Shown here piece by piece: positions 15,171 through 23,127 of a stretch of DNA of 64,000 nt (position 1 is its first letter; the number at the start of each line of letters is the position of its first letter). This DNA comes from Lactobacillus sp. W8174 (lineage in GTDB: Bacteria; Bacillota; Bacilli; Lactobacillales; Lactobacillaceae). The DNA is taken from assembly GCF_016100975.1 (NCBI RefSeq), contig NZ_JACFRN010000003.1, positions 1-64,000 on the forward strand, given 5' to 3'. Both the position numbers and the translations under genes were made by a program. The notes below the pieces were generated by a model. That model did not search any database. It had not been told where the DNA came from and saw nothing but the letters and a program-made list of their open reading frames with translations.

Positions 15171-16940
15171 ATGACAGAAAAAATAATTAAAGCAACGGCA
15201 GAAGGAAGAAATGGTCAAATTGACTTTGACATCAAAGTTGAAAATAATCAAATTGCAGATATTAATGTAACCAAAACTGCAGAAACCCCGGGTATCTTCA
15301 ATCAGGTTGTAGGTAAATTAAAAAAGAATATTATTAATAGTCAAAGTTTCAATGTCGATGCCATTTCTGGTGCTTCGATTATGACACAAGCCATGCTTGA
15401 TTCTGGAAAGAAAGCGTTAAAAGCAAATGGTGTAGATATTGTTGCTAAGTCTAGTGATAAGTCGCATCAAGATGTAACTTATGATGTGGATGTAGCTGTA
15501 ATTGGTTCAGGTATGGCAGGCTTGATGGCAGCTTCTCGGGCACTATCAATGGGTAAAAACGTTCTTTTAATTGAAAAGAATGGCTATCTCGGTGGAGCTA
15601 CAATTCTTAATGGTTCCAATGTGGTTGGTACTGGTTCAAAACTAGCAGCTGCTTTATTTGGCAAGGAAGCTAAAAAAGATTCTCCACAGCTCCTGGTTCA
15701 AGATATTGTTCGTGAATGTCGGGGGACTAATTATCCACTACTTTCAAATATACTTGCTCAAAATATTGGTAAAGCAGTTGATTTTATCACTGAATTTGCA
15801 GACCTTACTTATCAAAAAGCTGAAACACAGACTATTGAGCATTCTGTTGACAGGCAAATTGAAATGCCCTCAGAGAGTTCTTATGAAGTAGTTTCTAAAG
15901 TGGCAAATGCCTTTACCAAAAAGGGTGGCAAAATTTTACTTGAAACTCGGGTGGAACAACTTAATAAAAACAAACAGGGTCAGCTTGTTTCATTAGTTGC
16001 TGAAGGTAAGCACGAAACTGTTACTGTAAACTTTAAGTCCCTAGTTATGGCAGCTGGTGGCTGGGGCGCTCGTGATTATCGGCAGCATAAGACTAATATT
16101 CCTTATTACGGTCCGATGACTTCTACTGGTGATTATTTCGATTTTGCTAAAAATATGAATCTGGCTACACGCAATCTTGACTGGTATAAAGTATACCCTC
16201 ATGGTTTAGAAGTTGAACCTGGTATCGCCAAACTAACCACCTATTCAACAAAAGAAGCTACAGACATGGGTGCTATTTTTGTCAATACCAGTGGTAAGCG
16301 AATTGTAAATGAATCTGCCCCATACACTCATTTTCGGGATGCTATTGCTGAGCAAAAGGATAAAATTGCTTTTGTAGTAATGGATGAAAGAACATGGAAC
16401 AGATTCTATGAATTGCTTCTTAAATATGGTTTTACCAAAGATGAAGTTCAAGGTTTCTTTGATCTTGACGGCAAGAAGAGTCCGATTTTAGTAAGCGGAG
16501 ATTTGCAAACAGTGGCTCAAAAAGCTGGCATTGATTATGAAAACCTAAAGAAGACTTTAACTGACTACGAAAAATATGTTGCCTCAGGTAATGATCCTGA
16601 GTTTGGTCGCCCTTCTCAGTTTATGCATAAATATGAAGGTGATAACTACTTTGTGATTGAACAGAAATTACGCTTTTGTACTACTCTTGGTGGCTATGAG
16701 ACTAACCGGCATATGCAGCTTTTAGACCAAAACTTTGAAGCACTAGACAATTTCTATGCCGCTGGTGAGATTGTTGGCGGTGCTAATGGTCATGATTCAA
16801 TGCCAAGTATGATGAATTCTTGGTCCTATGCTTCAGGTTTTGTGGCCGGAACAGAGGCTGCTGATAATGCTAACTATCAAAAGCTGGCAAAAACTGCGTC
16901 CAATTCAACTGATACAGTGTCTGGTGCTTCTAAAAATTAA
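15171..16940 (+). CDS. FMN_bind/FAD flavoprotein reductase with atypical active site
   Basis: This 589-residue flavoprotein has the same layout as the one at 1182. An FMN_bind domain (about 3-85) carries DAISGAS at 63-69, where Ser69 replaces the usual flavinylated Thr, and the FAD domain begins GSGMAG. It has no signal peptide. The residues that hold fumarate in flavocytochrome c3 are not kept: the YIQAHP region reads WYKVYP, HHTMGG reads CTTLGG, and the NRLGGN arginine region reads HDSMPSMMNSW. The substrate is therefore unlikely to be fumarate. With AroE- and AroD-like genes directly downstream, a cyclohexene acid or cyclohexenone is a reasonable guess. A C-terminal DTVSGAS motif (581-587) mirrors that of its paralogue. 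Confidence 0.83.
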   Translation: MTEKIIKATAEGRNGQIDFDIKVENNQIADINVTKTAETPGIFNQVVGKLKKNIINSQSFNVDAISGASIMTQAMLDSGKKALKANGVDIVAKSSDKSHQDVTYDVDVAVIGSGMAGLMAASRALSMGKNVLLIEKNGYLGGATILNGSNVVGTGSKLAAALFGKEAKKDSPQLLVQDIVRECRGTNYPLLSNILAQNIGKAVDFITEFADLTYQKAETQTIEHSVDRQIEMPSESSYEVVSKVANAFTKKGGKILLETRVEQLNKNKQGQLVSLVAEGKHETVTVNFKSLVMAAGGWGARDYRQHKTNIPYYGPMTSTGDYFDFAKNMNLATRNLDWYKVYPHGLEVEPGIAKLTTYSTKEATDMGAIFVNTSGKRIVNESAPYTHFRDAIAEQKDKIAFVVMDERTWNRFYELLLKYGFTKDEVQGFFDLDGKKSPILVSGDLQTVAQKAGIDYENLKKTLTDYEKYVASGNDPEFGRPSQFMHKYEGDNYFVIEQKLRFCTTLGGYETNRHMQLLDQNFEALDNFYAAGEIVGGANGHDSMPSMMNSWSYASGFVAGTEAADNANYQKLAKTASNSTDTVSGASKN

Positions 16941-16983
16941 TGTTGATTAATTATTTTATTTTTAAATTTAATAAAGGAGAAAA

Positions 16984-17898
16984 ATGATGGCTAATAAAAT
17001 TACTGGTGTTAATGGTCCGATTACTGGCTGGCTAGATGGTCATACCTACTTAATTGGCTTAATGGCATATCCTATTCGGCATTCAATGTCACCTACAATG
17101 CACAATAATGCTTTTGCTAAATTGGGCTTGAATTATACTTATCTCTGTTTTGAAATTGGCAATGATAAATTAAAAGGTGCAGTTGACGCTATCCGCACTT
17201 TAGATATGCGGGGCTCCAACGTTTCGATGCCTAATAAAAAAGAGGTAATCCAGTACCTTGATAAATTGTCGCCAGCTTCTGAAATGTGTGATGCGGTTAA
17301 TACTATTGTGAACGACCATGGCGTTTTGACGGGCTACACTACCGACGGCATCGGCTTTGTCCAGTCGCTTAAGGATGAAGGCATTGACATTAAAGGCAAA
17401 GTGATGACTTTAACTGGTGCGGGCGGTGCCGCAACCCCGATAGCTGTTCAATCGGCTTTAGATGGTGCTAAAGAAATCAGAATTTTTAACATTAAAGATG
17501 ATAAGTGGGCTCAGGCTGAAAAGAACGTCAAAACTATTCAAGAAAAAACTGATTGCCAAGTTTCTTTAACTGAATTGACTGATCAGGAAGCATTTAAACA
17601 ATCAATTGCAGAAAGTGATATTTATTGTGATGCGACAAGCGTTGGTATGAAGCCACTTGAGGATAAGACACTAGTTTCAGATCCTTCCTGGTTCCATCAA
17701 GATATGGTGGTGTTTGACACAGTTTATGCTCCTAGAACTACCAAATTAATGAAAGTGGCTCAAAAAGCTGGAGTTAAGCATGTTTTTGATGGTATTGGCA
17801 TGATGATTGATCAGGGTGCAGCCTCCTTTAAGCTGTGGACCGGTAAAGAGATGCCAACTGATTATATTCGTGAAATTATGTTTTCAGACAATAATTAG
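16984..17898 (+). CDS. Shikimate/quinate dehydrogenase family protein
   Basis: The 304-residue protein has the AroE/YdiB signature set. HSMSPTMHN (33-41) is the substrate Ser-x-Ser-like site, NVSMPNKKE (79-87) holds the catalytic Lys85, TTDGIGF (119-125) holds the catalytic Asp121, and GAGGAATP is the dinucleotide loop. After the next strand the sequence is FNIKDD rather than the NRT motif of NADP-specific AroE, which hints at NAD use, as in YdiB and quinate dehydrogenases. No other aromatic biosynthesis gene apart from the 3-dehydroquinase is nearby, so a catabolic or redox role on quinate/shikimate is favoured. A strong AAAGGAG precedes two adjacent ATGs. Confidence 0.88.
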   Translation: MMANKITGVNGPITGWLDGHTYLIGLMAYPIRHSMSPTMHNNAFAKLGLNYTYLCFEIGNDKLKGAVDAIRTLDMRGSNVSMPNKKEVIQYLDKLSPASEMCDAVNTIVNDHGVLTGYTTDGIGFVQSLKDEGIDIKGKVMTLTGAGGAATPIAVQSALDGAKEIRIFNIKDDKWAQAEKNVKTIQEKTDCQVSLTELTDQEAFKQSIAESDIYCDATSVGMKPLEDKTLVSDPSWFHQDMVVFDTVYAPRTTKLMKVAQKAGVKHVFDGIGMMIDQGAASFKLWTGKEMPTDYIREIMFSDNN

Positions 17899-17913
17899 TT
17901 GAGGTATTAAATA

Positions 17914-18672
17914 ATGGCTACTGTCAAGATTAGAAATATTGTTTTAGGTGAAGGTCTGCCTAAGATTGCTGTGCCAAATGTCGGTTCAACTGAAAAAGAG
18001 ATTATGGCTTCAGCTAAGAAGATTAAGGCTGCCAAACCAGATTTAATGGAATGGCGTATTGATTATTATGCTGCAGGGATTAAGGATTTTAATATATTAA
18101 ATACTACAGCCAAGAAATTGCGCCAAGAAGTCGGCGAGTTACCCGTTTTAGTTACTTTTCGTACCAAAAATGAAGGTGGAGTTTGTCAGCTCGACGAGGA
18201 CCAGTATTTAAATTTAGTAGAATATGTAATTATTAACAGGCTGGGTGATGCTGTTGATATTGAACTTTTTCATGATGAAAAAAGAATAAAGTCTTTGGTG
18301 ACTTTAGCTCATAACTACAATGTTGTTGTAATTATGAGTAACCATGATTTTGAAAAGGTGCCAGCTAAAGATGTAATTGAATTTCGCTTACGAAAAATGG
18401 CACAACTTGGTGCTGATGTGCCAAAGTTAGCTTGCATGCCTCAAAGTGCCTCTGACGTTTTAACTCTTTTAACAGCAACGACAGAAATGAACAAAGAGAT
18501 TGCTAATCCCTTGATTACTATGGCTATGGGCGATATCGGTAAAGTCACTAGAGTAGCAGGCCAGGTTTTCGGCTCAAGTCTGTCCTTTGGCGCTGTTGGT
18601 CAAACTTCTGCACCCGGTCAGTTATCAATTGAGGATCTGCGTAATGCGGAAAACTACTTAGCATTACAGTAA
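17914..18672 (+). CDS. aroD: Type I 3-dehydroquinate dehydratase
   Basis: At 252 residues it is a full-length class I dehydroquinase. MEWRIDYY (45-52) supplies Glu46 and Arg48, VTFRTKNEGG (80-89) supplies Arg83, SNHDF (142-146) holds the catalytic His144, and PKLACMP (170-176) the Schiff-base Lys171. It interconverts 3-dehydroquinate and 3-dehydroshikimate. Directly behind the AroE/YdiB-like gene, it would link quinate (via 3-dehydroquinate) with shikimate (via 3-dehydroshikimate), a redox-neutral loop. It is the last gene before a terminator. Confidence 0.93.
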   Translation: MATVKIRNIVLGEGLPKIAVPNVGSTEKEIMASAKKIKAAKPDLMEWRIDYYAAGIKDFNILNTTAKKLRQEVGELPVLVTFRTKNEGGVCQLDEDQYLNLVEYVIINRLGDAVDIELFHDEKRIKSLVTLAHNYNVVVIMSNHDFEKVPAKDVIEFRLRKMAQLGADVPKLACMPQSASDVLTLLTATTEMNKEIANPLITMAMGDIGKVTRVAGQVFGSSLSFGAVGQTSAPGQLSIEDLRNAENYLALQ

Positions 18673-18697
18673 ATTTTATTAAGATAATAGATATTTT

Positions 18698-18732
18698 GAG
18701 TTAGCTTTAAGTATTGAGACTAACTCTTTTTT
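18698..18732 (+). terminator. Terminator after aroD
   Basis: GAGTTAG (18698-18704) pairs with CTAACTC (18720-18726), followed by six T residues. It closes the MFS-flavoprotein-aroE-aroD transcript. Confidence 0.85.
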
Positions 18733-18822
18733 GATGAAATCAAATTTATACGAAAAATACGTGTTAAACTTTTAATGACAACACTATGTATTTCTAGGGT
18801 AACTTTAGTAATGGAGAAATGT

Positions 18823-19848
18823 ATGACTGCAAACGAGAATATTGAATGGTTTAAAAATGCTAAATACGGCATGATGATTCACTGGGGTTTATATTCACTT
18901 CTTGCTGGTGAATATGAAGGAAAATCTGCAAGCAATTACGCTGAATGGATTCAGTCTAAACTGCAAATACCTGTTGCAAAGTACCGCCAGCTTGCTACCG
19001 CTTTTAACCCCATATATTTTGATGCTGACAAAATCGTATCTTTTGCTAAAAAATGTGGTATGAAATATCTGGTAGTTACAACTAAACACCATGATGGCTT
19101 TGCAATGTACCATTCACAAGTAGATTCATATAATGTGTATGATGCAACACCATTTCAGCGGGATGTAATCGGTGAATTTGCAACAGCTTGCCAAAAATTC
19201 GGCTTAAAGCTGGGCCTTTATTATTCCCAAGATTTAGATTGGCATGAACCAAATGGGGGAGGCTACCTTTCAAATGATATTGAATCCTCTGGCACTACTT
19301 GGGACAATAGCTGGGATTTTCCGCAGAAAAATAAGAATTATGATCAATGCTTTACAGACAAAATTCTGCCCCAGATTAAAGAAATAATGAGTGATTTTGG
19401 GGAGATAGCTGCTGCTTGGTTTGATGTGCCGATGACATTAACTGCAAGCCAAAGTCAGGAAATTTATGAGGCAGTGAAAAAATTGCAACCAAATTGCCTA
19501 ATAAATTCACGTCTTGGTAACGGCAAATATGATTATGTTTCCCTTGGCGATAATGAAATTCCAAGTGAAAAAGAAAAGGTAACTAAAAATAATAATTTTA
19601 ACTCACTCAATGGCCTTAAACCTTCACCATATGGGTTATATGAGTCAGCCGGTACCACCAATGATTCTTGGGGCTTTTCTTACCGTGATCAAAATTGGAA
19701 ATCCCCTGAAACTATTTATTACAACCGTAAATATTTAAACAGCTTAGGAATCAATTATTTATTAAATATTGGGCTTGATGGTTTAGGAAGGATCCCCTTG
19801 CCCGCACAGCAAAATATTGCAGCGGCAGCAAAATTGGCTGAGAAATAA
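18823..19848 (+). CDS. GH29 alpha-L-fucosidase
   Basis: The 341-residue protein is a compact GH29 catalytic domain. It opens with WFKNAKYGMMIHWGLYSL, has the conserved TTKHHDGFAMY segment, and AAWFDVPM, whose Asp is at the position of the nucleophile. I placed the start at ATG 18823, preceded by GGAGA; an upstream in-frame ATG would add 16 unlikely residues. No signal peptide is present, so it would act on imported fucosylated oligosaccharides in the cytoplasm. It is monocistronic between terminators, with no fucose catabolism genes nearby. Confidence 0.9.
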   Translation: MTANENIEWFKNAKYGMMIHWGLYSLLAGEYEGKSASNYAEWIQSKLQIPVAKYRQLATAFNPIYFDADKIVSFAKKCGMKYLVVTTKHHDGFAMYHSQVDSYNVYDATPFQRDVIGEFATACQKFGLKLGLYYSQDLDWHEPNGGGYLSNDIESSGTTWDNSWDFPQKNKNYDQCFTDKILPQIKEIMSDFGEIAAAWFDVPMTLTASQSQEIYEAVKKLQPNCLINSRLGNGKYDYVSLGDNEIPSEKEKVTKNNNFNSLNGLKPSPYGLYESAGTTNDSWGFSYRDQNWKSPETIYYNRKYLNSLGINYLLNIGLDGLGRIPLPAQQNIAAAAKLAEK

Positions 19849-19884
19849 TAAAAATTGGAATATTGTGGTTTAACACTACAAAAG

Positions 19885-19909
19885 AGGCGCATCCATTTAG
19901 GATGCGCCT
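19885..19909 (+). terminator. Terminator after the fucosidase
   Basis: AGGCGCATCC (19885-19894) pairs perfectly with GGATGCGCCT (19900-19909). The T tract is short (TTAATT), but the GC-rich stem is strong. It also faces the convergent toxin gene. Confidence 0.75.
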
Positions 19910-19912
19910 TAA

Positions 19913-20233
19913 TTAATGAAAGTAATTTTGGATTTTTTTAATGAGGTCTTCTTTGGTACTTAATATAAGTTCGATATAAATTATTTTCTCTTTTTCATCT
20001 ACACGGTAGAAGATATATTCATATTTATCAATTAGAACATAATAACCATTAAGTAATTCAGAAAACTTAGCAGCTTTAATGCCCAGATATGGAAATGACT
20101 TTAAATTCTCCAGTTTTTCTTCTTCCCTAGCCAAAACTTCTTTTTTTACTTTTTCACCAAACTTAGCCAATAAGTATGTTTTTAGGTTTTCAAAATATTC
20201 TTTAGAAGGGCTAGATAATTTTAATGAGAACAT
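19913..20233 (-). CDS. RelE/ParE-family toxin
   Basis: The 106-residue protein has the RelE/ParE pattern: a basic, helical N-terminal half and a C-terminal strand pair GYYVLIDKYEYIFYRVDEKEKIIYIELIL. RelE members cleave mRNA in the ribosome, while ParE members poison gyrase; the sequence does not decide between them. Its ATG shares one base with the stop codon of the upstream antitoxin gene (TAATG), the usual coupling in such modules. Confidence 0.8.
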   Translation of the reverse strand: MFSLKLSSPSKEYFENLKTYLLAKFGEKVKKEVLAREEEKLENLKSFPYLGIKAAKFSELLNGYYVLIDKYEYIFYRVDEKEKIIYIELILSTKEDLIKKIQNYFH

Positions 20234-20466
20234 TAGCTGAATAGTTTTCCTTTAATTTCATCAAAATTATAATGCTTTGATTTTTCAGCTTTTTTCAGCT
20301 TAGTTACCAGCTCAAGAGCAGTAGTAAATTCATCATAGTCCTCAATATCTATGAGCGCAAATTTGCCATAGCCGTTTTTGGTAAGAAAAACTGGATTATC
20401 TTTTTTAACTTTATCAAGGACTTTATTGTAATTTCTTAATTCTGAAACAGGTCGAATTTGTAACAT
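20233..20466 (-). CDS. Phd/YefM-type antitoxin
   Basis: The 77-residue protein begins MLQIRPVSELRNYNK, the Phd/YefM start (..I.P.SDLRNNY..), with a typical LTKNGYGKFALIDIEDYDEF core. I chose ATG 20466, ten bases after AAGGA. The N-terminal part would bind its own promoter, and the acidic/lysine-rich C terminus would mask the toxin. It is the first gene of a two-gene module. Confidence 0.82.
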   Translation of the reverse strand: MLQIRPVSELRNYNKVLDKVKKDNPVFLTKNGYGKFALIDIEDYDEFTTALELVTKLKKAEKSKHYNFDEIKGKLFS

Positions 20467-20655
20467 GAGCATCACTTCCTTTGACAAATATTGTACATTA
20501 TTTTTCTAAAAATTTACAGTATAAACAATAATGTTGTTTTTTAATTTCTCACTACTTTATAGTAGAGACACTAACTAGTTTTTAGAGTATAGGATTTTGT
20601 AATTTGTATAATATTGAAATATACGGAATGCTCTTAAATATATTTCGGAGTTTTT

Positions 20656-21783
20656 TTATGCTTGAAATTTACTGCGGTATTGTTTAGGAGATAAGTGCGT
20701 ATATTTTTTAAATGTTTTAGAAAAATAGCTTTCACTGGTAAAACCTAATGAATTAGCAATATCAGATAAGTTCTTTTTCGAAAAAATAATCTGATTTTGT
20801 GCTTCAGTGATTCTTAATTCGTTTATGTATTGAACAATGGTTTTACCAGTTTCTTTTTTAAAAGTCGCACATAAATAATTTTTGGAATAATTTAATTGTA
20901 GGGCCAAGTCAGTTAAGTTGGTTCTGGAATTTAAATGATGGTATACAAAGTCTTGAATGCTGTAGATTAGCTTAAAGTGCGGATAGCCTTGGTTAATTCT
21001 AATATGTTTGATAAAAAGTTTACCTATATCAAGCATTATTTCATAATGATTTCCAATTGTACTTAAAGCCTCTACTTTTTGAATACATAAGTCACTTAAG
21101 TCATATGCGGCTTCAGGGCGCATCCCTCCGTGAATTGCAGCTCTGGTAAAAAGAGTTATTGATACTATCAATAGGTCTTTCTTTTCTCGTAAATCATTAC
21201 CTTTAATCATTTTTCCAGGTGATCCGCTCGGAATAAAAGTTTTTAATTGTCTTTCAAATAAAGCAGGATTGCCCAGTTTAATAGCATTCATCATTGACTG
21301 CTCTTTTAAATAATTTCCATGATCAGTATTAATTTCATTTTGCACTATTTTATTGTTTTTATTACTACTAAGATATGCATGTTTCAAGATGCTTATTGGC
21401 TGGTTAATAATAGGCTTCTTCTGATAAATACTAAAATAAAGTATTGTACTATACTCGATCAACAATTCGATATTTACTTCCGTGAAATTAGAGATCGGTG
21501 TTTTCATGTTGTTCAAGTTGTGAGAACTAGACCAAAGCACAATGATATCATTTTGGGGATTATCTAGATAAATGACGCTGAAGCTGTCCTGCTCTTGTGT
21601 AACATATAAATAAATAGTATTTGTTTGACCTAACGGATTAATGCGATTCAAATATAATCTCGGAAAAACTGGAGTCAAACTATTTTGAAATTTTTTAATG
21701 ATATGTTTTTTATTGTCAAATAAGAGTATTGGCAGTTTAAAAGCTGAACTAAAATGCTTTAATACGTACTTTAAATCATCCAT
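20656..21783 (-). CDS. AraC-family transcriptional regulator
   Basis: The 375-residue protein ends in an AraC DNA-binding domain (about 275-372). Both helix-turn-helix units are visible: LTDLALQLNYSKNYLCATFKK and ISDIANSLGF-type LSDIANSLGFTSESYFSKTFKK (given by position, about 291-311 and 340-360), closing with THLSPKQYR. The N-terminal 250 residues are a sensor region that I do not recognise. It is divergent from the MFS-GH78-ROK-GH1 operon and is its likely regulator, responding to the glycoside or a product. A cre-like site overlaps its leader. Confidence 0.85.
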   Translation of the reverse strand: MDDLKYVLKHFSSAFKLPILLFDNKKHIIKKFQNSLTPVFPRLYLNRINPLGQTNTIYLYVTQEQDSFSVIYLDNPQNDIIVLWSSSHNLNNMKTPISNFTEVNIELLIEYSTILYFSIYQKKPIINQPISILKHAYLSSNKNNKIVQNEINTDHGNYLKEQSMMNAIKLGNPALFERQLKTFIPSGSPGKMIKGNDLREKKDLLIVSITLFTRAAIHGGMRPEAAYDLSDLCIQKVEALSTIGNHYEIMLDIGKLFIKHIRINQGYPHFKLIYSIQDFVYHHLNSRTNLTDLALQLNYSKNYLCATFKKETGKTIVQYINELRITEAQNQIIFSKKNLSDIANSLGFTSESYFSKTFKKYTHLSPKQYRSKFQA

Positions 21784-21786
21784 TTT

Positions 21787-21801
21787 TTGAAAGCGCCTTC
21801 T
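21787..21801. promoter_or_regulatory. cre site (CcpA) between araC-type gene and glycoside operon
   Basis: TTGAAAGCGCCTTCT fits WTGAAARCGYTTTCW with one mismatch. It lies just upstream of the AraC-type start codon, in the divergent spacer, and predicts glucose repression of the glycoside regulon. Confidence 0.6.
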
Positions 21802-21930
21802 TTAATAATAATATAATACAAAAAATATTAATATTGAGCAAATATTTCTGTGAAATTTTGACTATAGTTATTGCAGAATCTAAGTGCACTGGGATTGATC
21901 AGAATTAATATTTATAGGAAGGTGAAGATA

Positions 21931-23109
21931 TTGAGTAAAACAAGAAAAATAATGTTGATTATTGCATTATTGTTTTTAAATATTGTTGAACAGGCAGCTA
22001 GTGTTATTACTGCTACTATACCAGGCATGGCGAAGACTTTTAGTAATGTTTCTCTAACAAATGTAGAAATGTTAACGACTATTGTCTCAATGTTTGTAAC
22101 AGTATTTGTACTAGTCAGTGGAGTAATTGTTAAAAAAATAGGGCAAAAGCAAACAGCTCTGTTAGGGATGGTAATAGCAGCCGTGAGCTCAATTGTTCCT
22201 GCTTTTTCTGATTCATACATGGTAGTTTTAATTTCTCGTGCAGTTTTGGGTATAGGTATTGGTTTAGCTAACCCTTTAGCAATTAGTTTAATCGGGACCT
22301 TTTTCAAAGGTGATGAACGAGCAAAACTAATGGGCTGGCGTTCAGCCGTTGCCGGTGTCGGTACCTCTCTTATGACTTATTTTGCTGGACAATTGTTAAA
22401 AATTAGTTGGCATGCTTCGTATTTAGTTTATTTATTGTTTATTCCAGCCGTTATTCTGTTTGTCATTTTCGTACCTGTTCCTGAAAAGGAAGGTTACATA
22501 GATGAAGAAAGTAATACTGAAACAGATGGTAAGAAATCAGGTCAAAGTCAAACAGGGAAAGGGCTACTTATTACTTTAATGTTCCTCATGTTTATGGCAA
22601 TGGTTTGCTTTATGATTCTTTCAGTCAAATTACCAACTTTTCTAGTTCAAAACAAAATTGGTACTGCTCCTCAAGCAGCAACAGCTTGGAGTATCCATAA
22701 TTTAGCCGGATTATTAGGTGGAATGTGTTTTGGCTATTTATACAAACATTTAAGGCAATATTTATTACCAGCCGGTTTAGCATTAGTAGGACTAGGTTTC
22801 ATAATGATTGGTTTTACTAAGGTAATGGGCATAATTTATTTGTTAAATATTTTAACTGGTTTTGCTGCTTCTAATGTAACTCCGTATATTTTTAACCGTA
22901 TAAGTGAAGTTGCTTTACCACAAAATGCGCCATTTTATACATCCTTAGCTTTAGTTGGATCTAATTTTGGCTCATTCATTTCGCCATATGCCGGTAGTTT
23001 CATTGGTAAAACTGGCAAGTTTGCTATTATTAACGCTGGAATAATTTTAGTTATTTTGGCAGTAATTACATTAGTAGCAGCTTTTAGAAAAGTAAAAACT
23101 GTAAATTAA
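21931..23109 (+). CDS. MFS transporter, probably glycoside uptake
   Basis: The 392-residue protein has about twelve membrane segments. The first, near residues 5-25, is followed by the MFS motif in GVIVKKIGQKQTALLG. I chose the TTG at 21931, which has AGGAAGGTG seven bases upstream; earlier in-frame ATGs lack a ribosome binding site. It is the first gene of an operon with GH78, ROK kinase and GH1 genes. Import of an unphosphorylated rhamnosyl or beta-glucosyl compound is inferred from these neighbours. Confidence 0.83.
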   Translation: MSKTRKIMLIIALLFLNIVEQAASVITATIPGMAKTFSNVSLTNVEMLTTIVSMFVTVFVLVSGVIVKKIGQKQTALLGMVIAAVSSIVPAFSDSYMVVLISRAVLGIGIGLANPLAISLIGTFFKGDERAKLMGWRSAVAGVGTSLMTYFAGQLLKISWHASYLVYLLFIPAVILFVIFVPVPEKEGYIDEESNTETDGKKSGQSQTGKGLLITLMFLMFMAMVCFMILSVKLPTFLVQNKIGTAPQAATAWSIHNLAGLLGGMCFGYLYKHLRQYLLPAGLALVGLGFIMIGFTKVMGIIYLLNILTGFAASNVTPYIFNRISEVALPQNAPFYTSLALVGSNFGSFISPYAGSFIGKTGKFAIINAGIILVILAVITLVAAFRKVKTVN

Positions 23110-23127
23110 GTATAAGGAGGTAATTTC

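Noticed and set aside
21912-22307. Minus-strand 131-codon frame inside the MFS gene
   Set aside because: Antisense shadow of a membrane protein gene, and no ribosome binding site.
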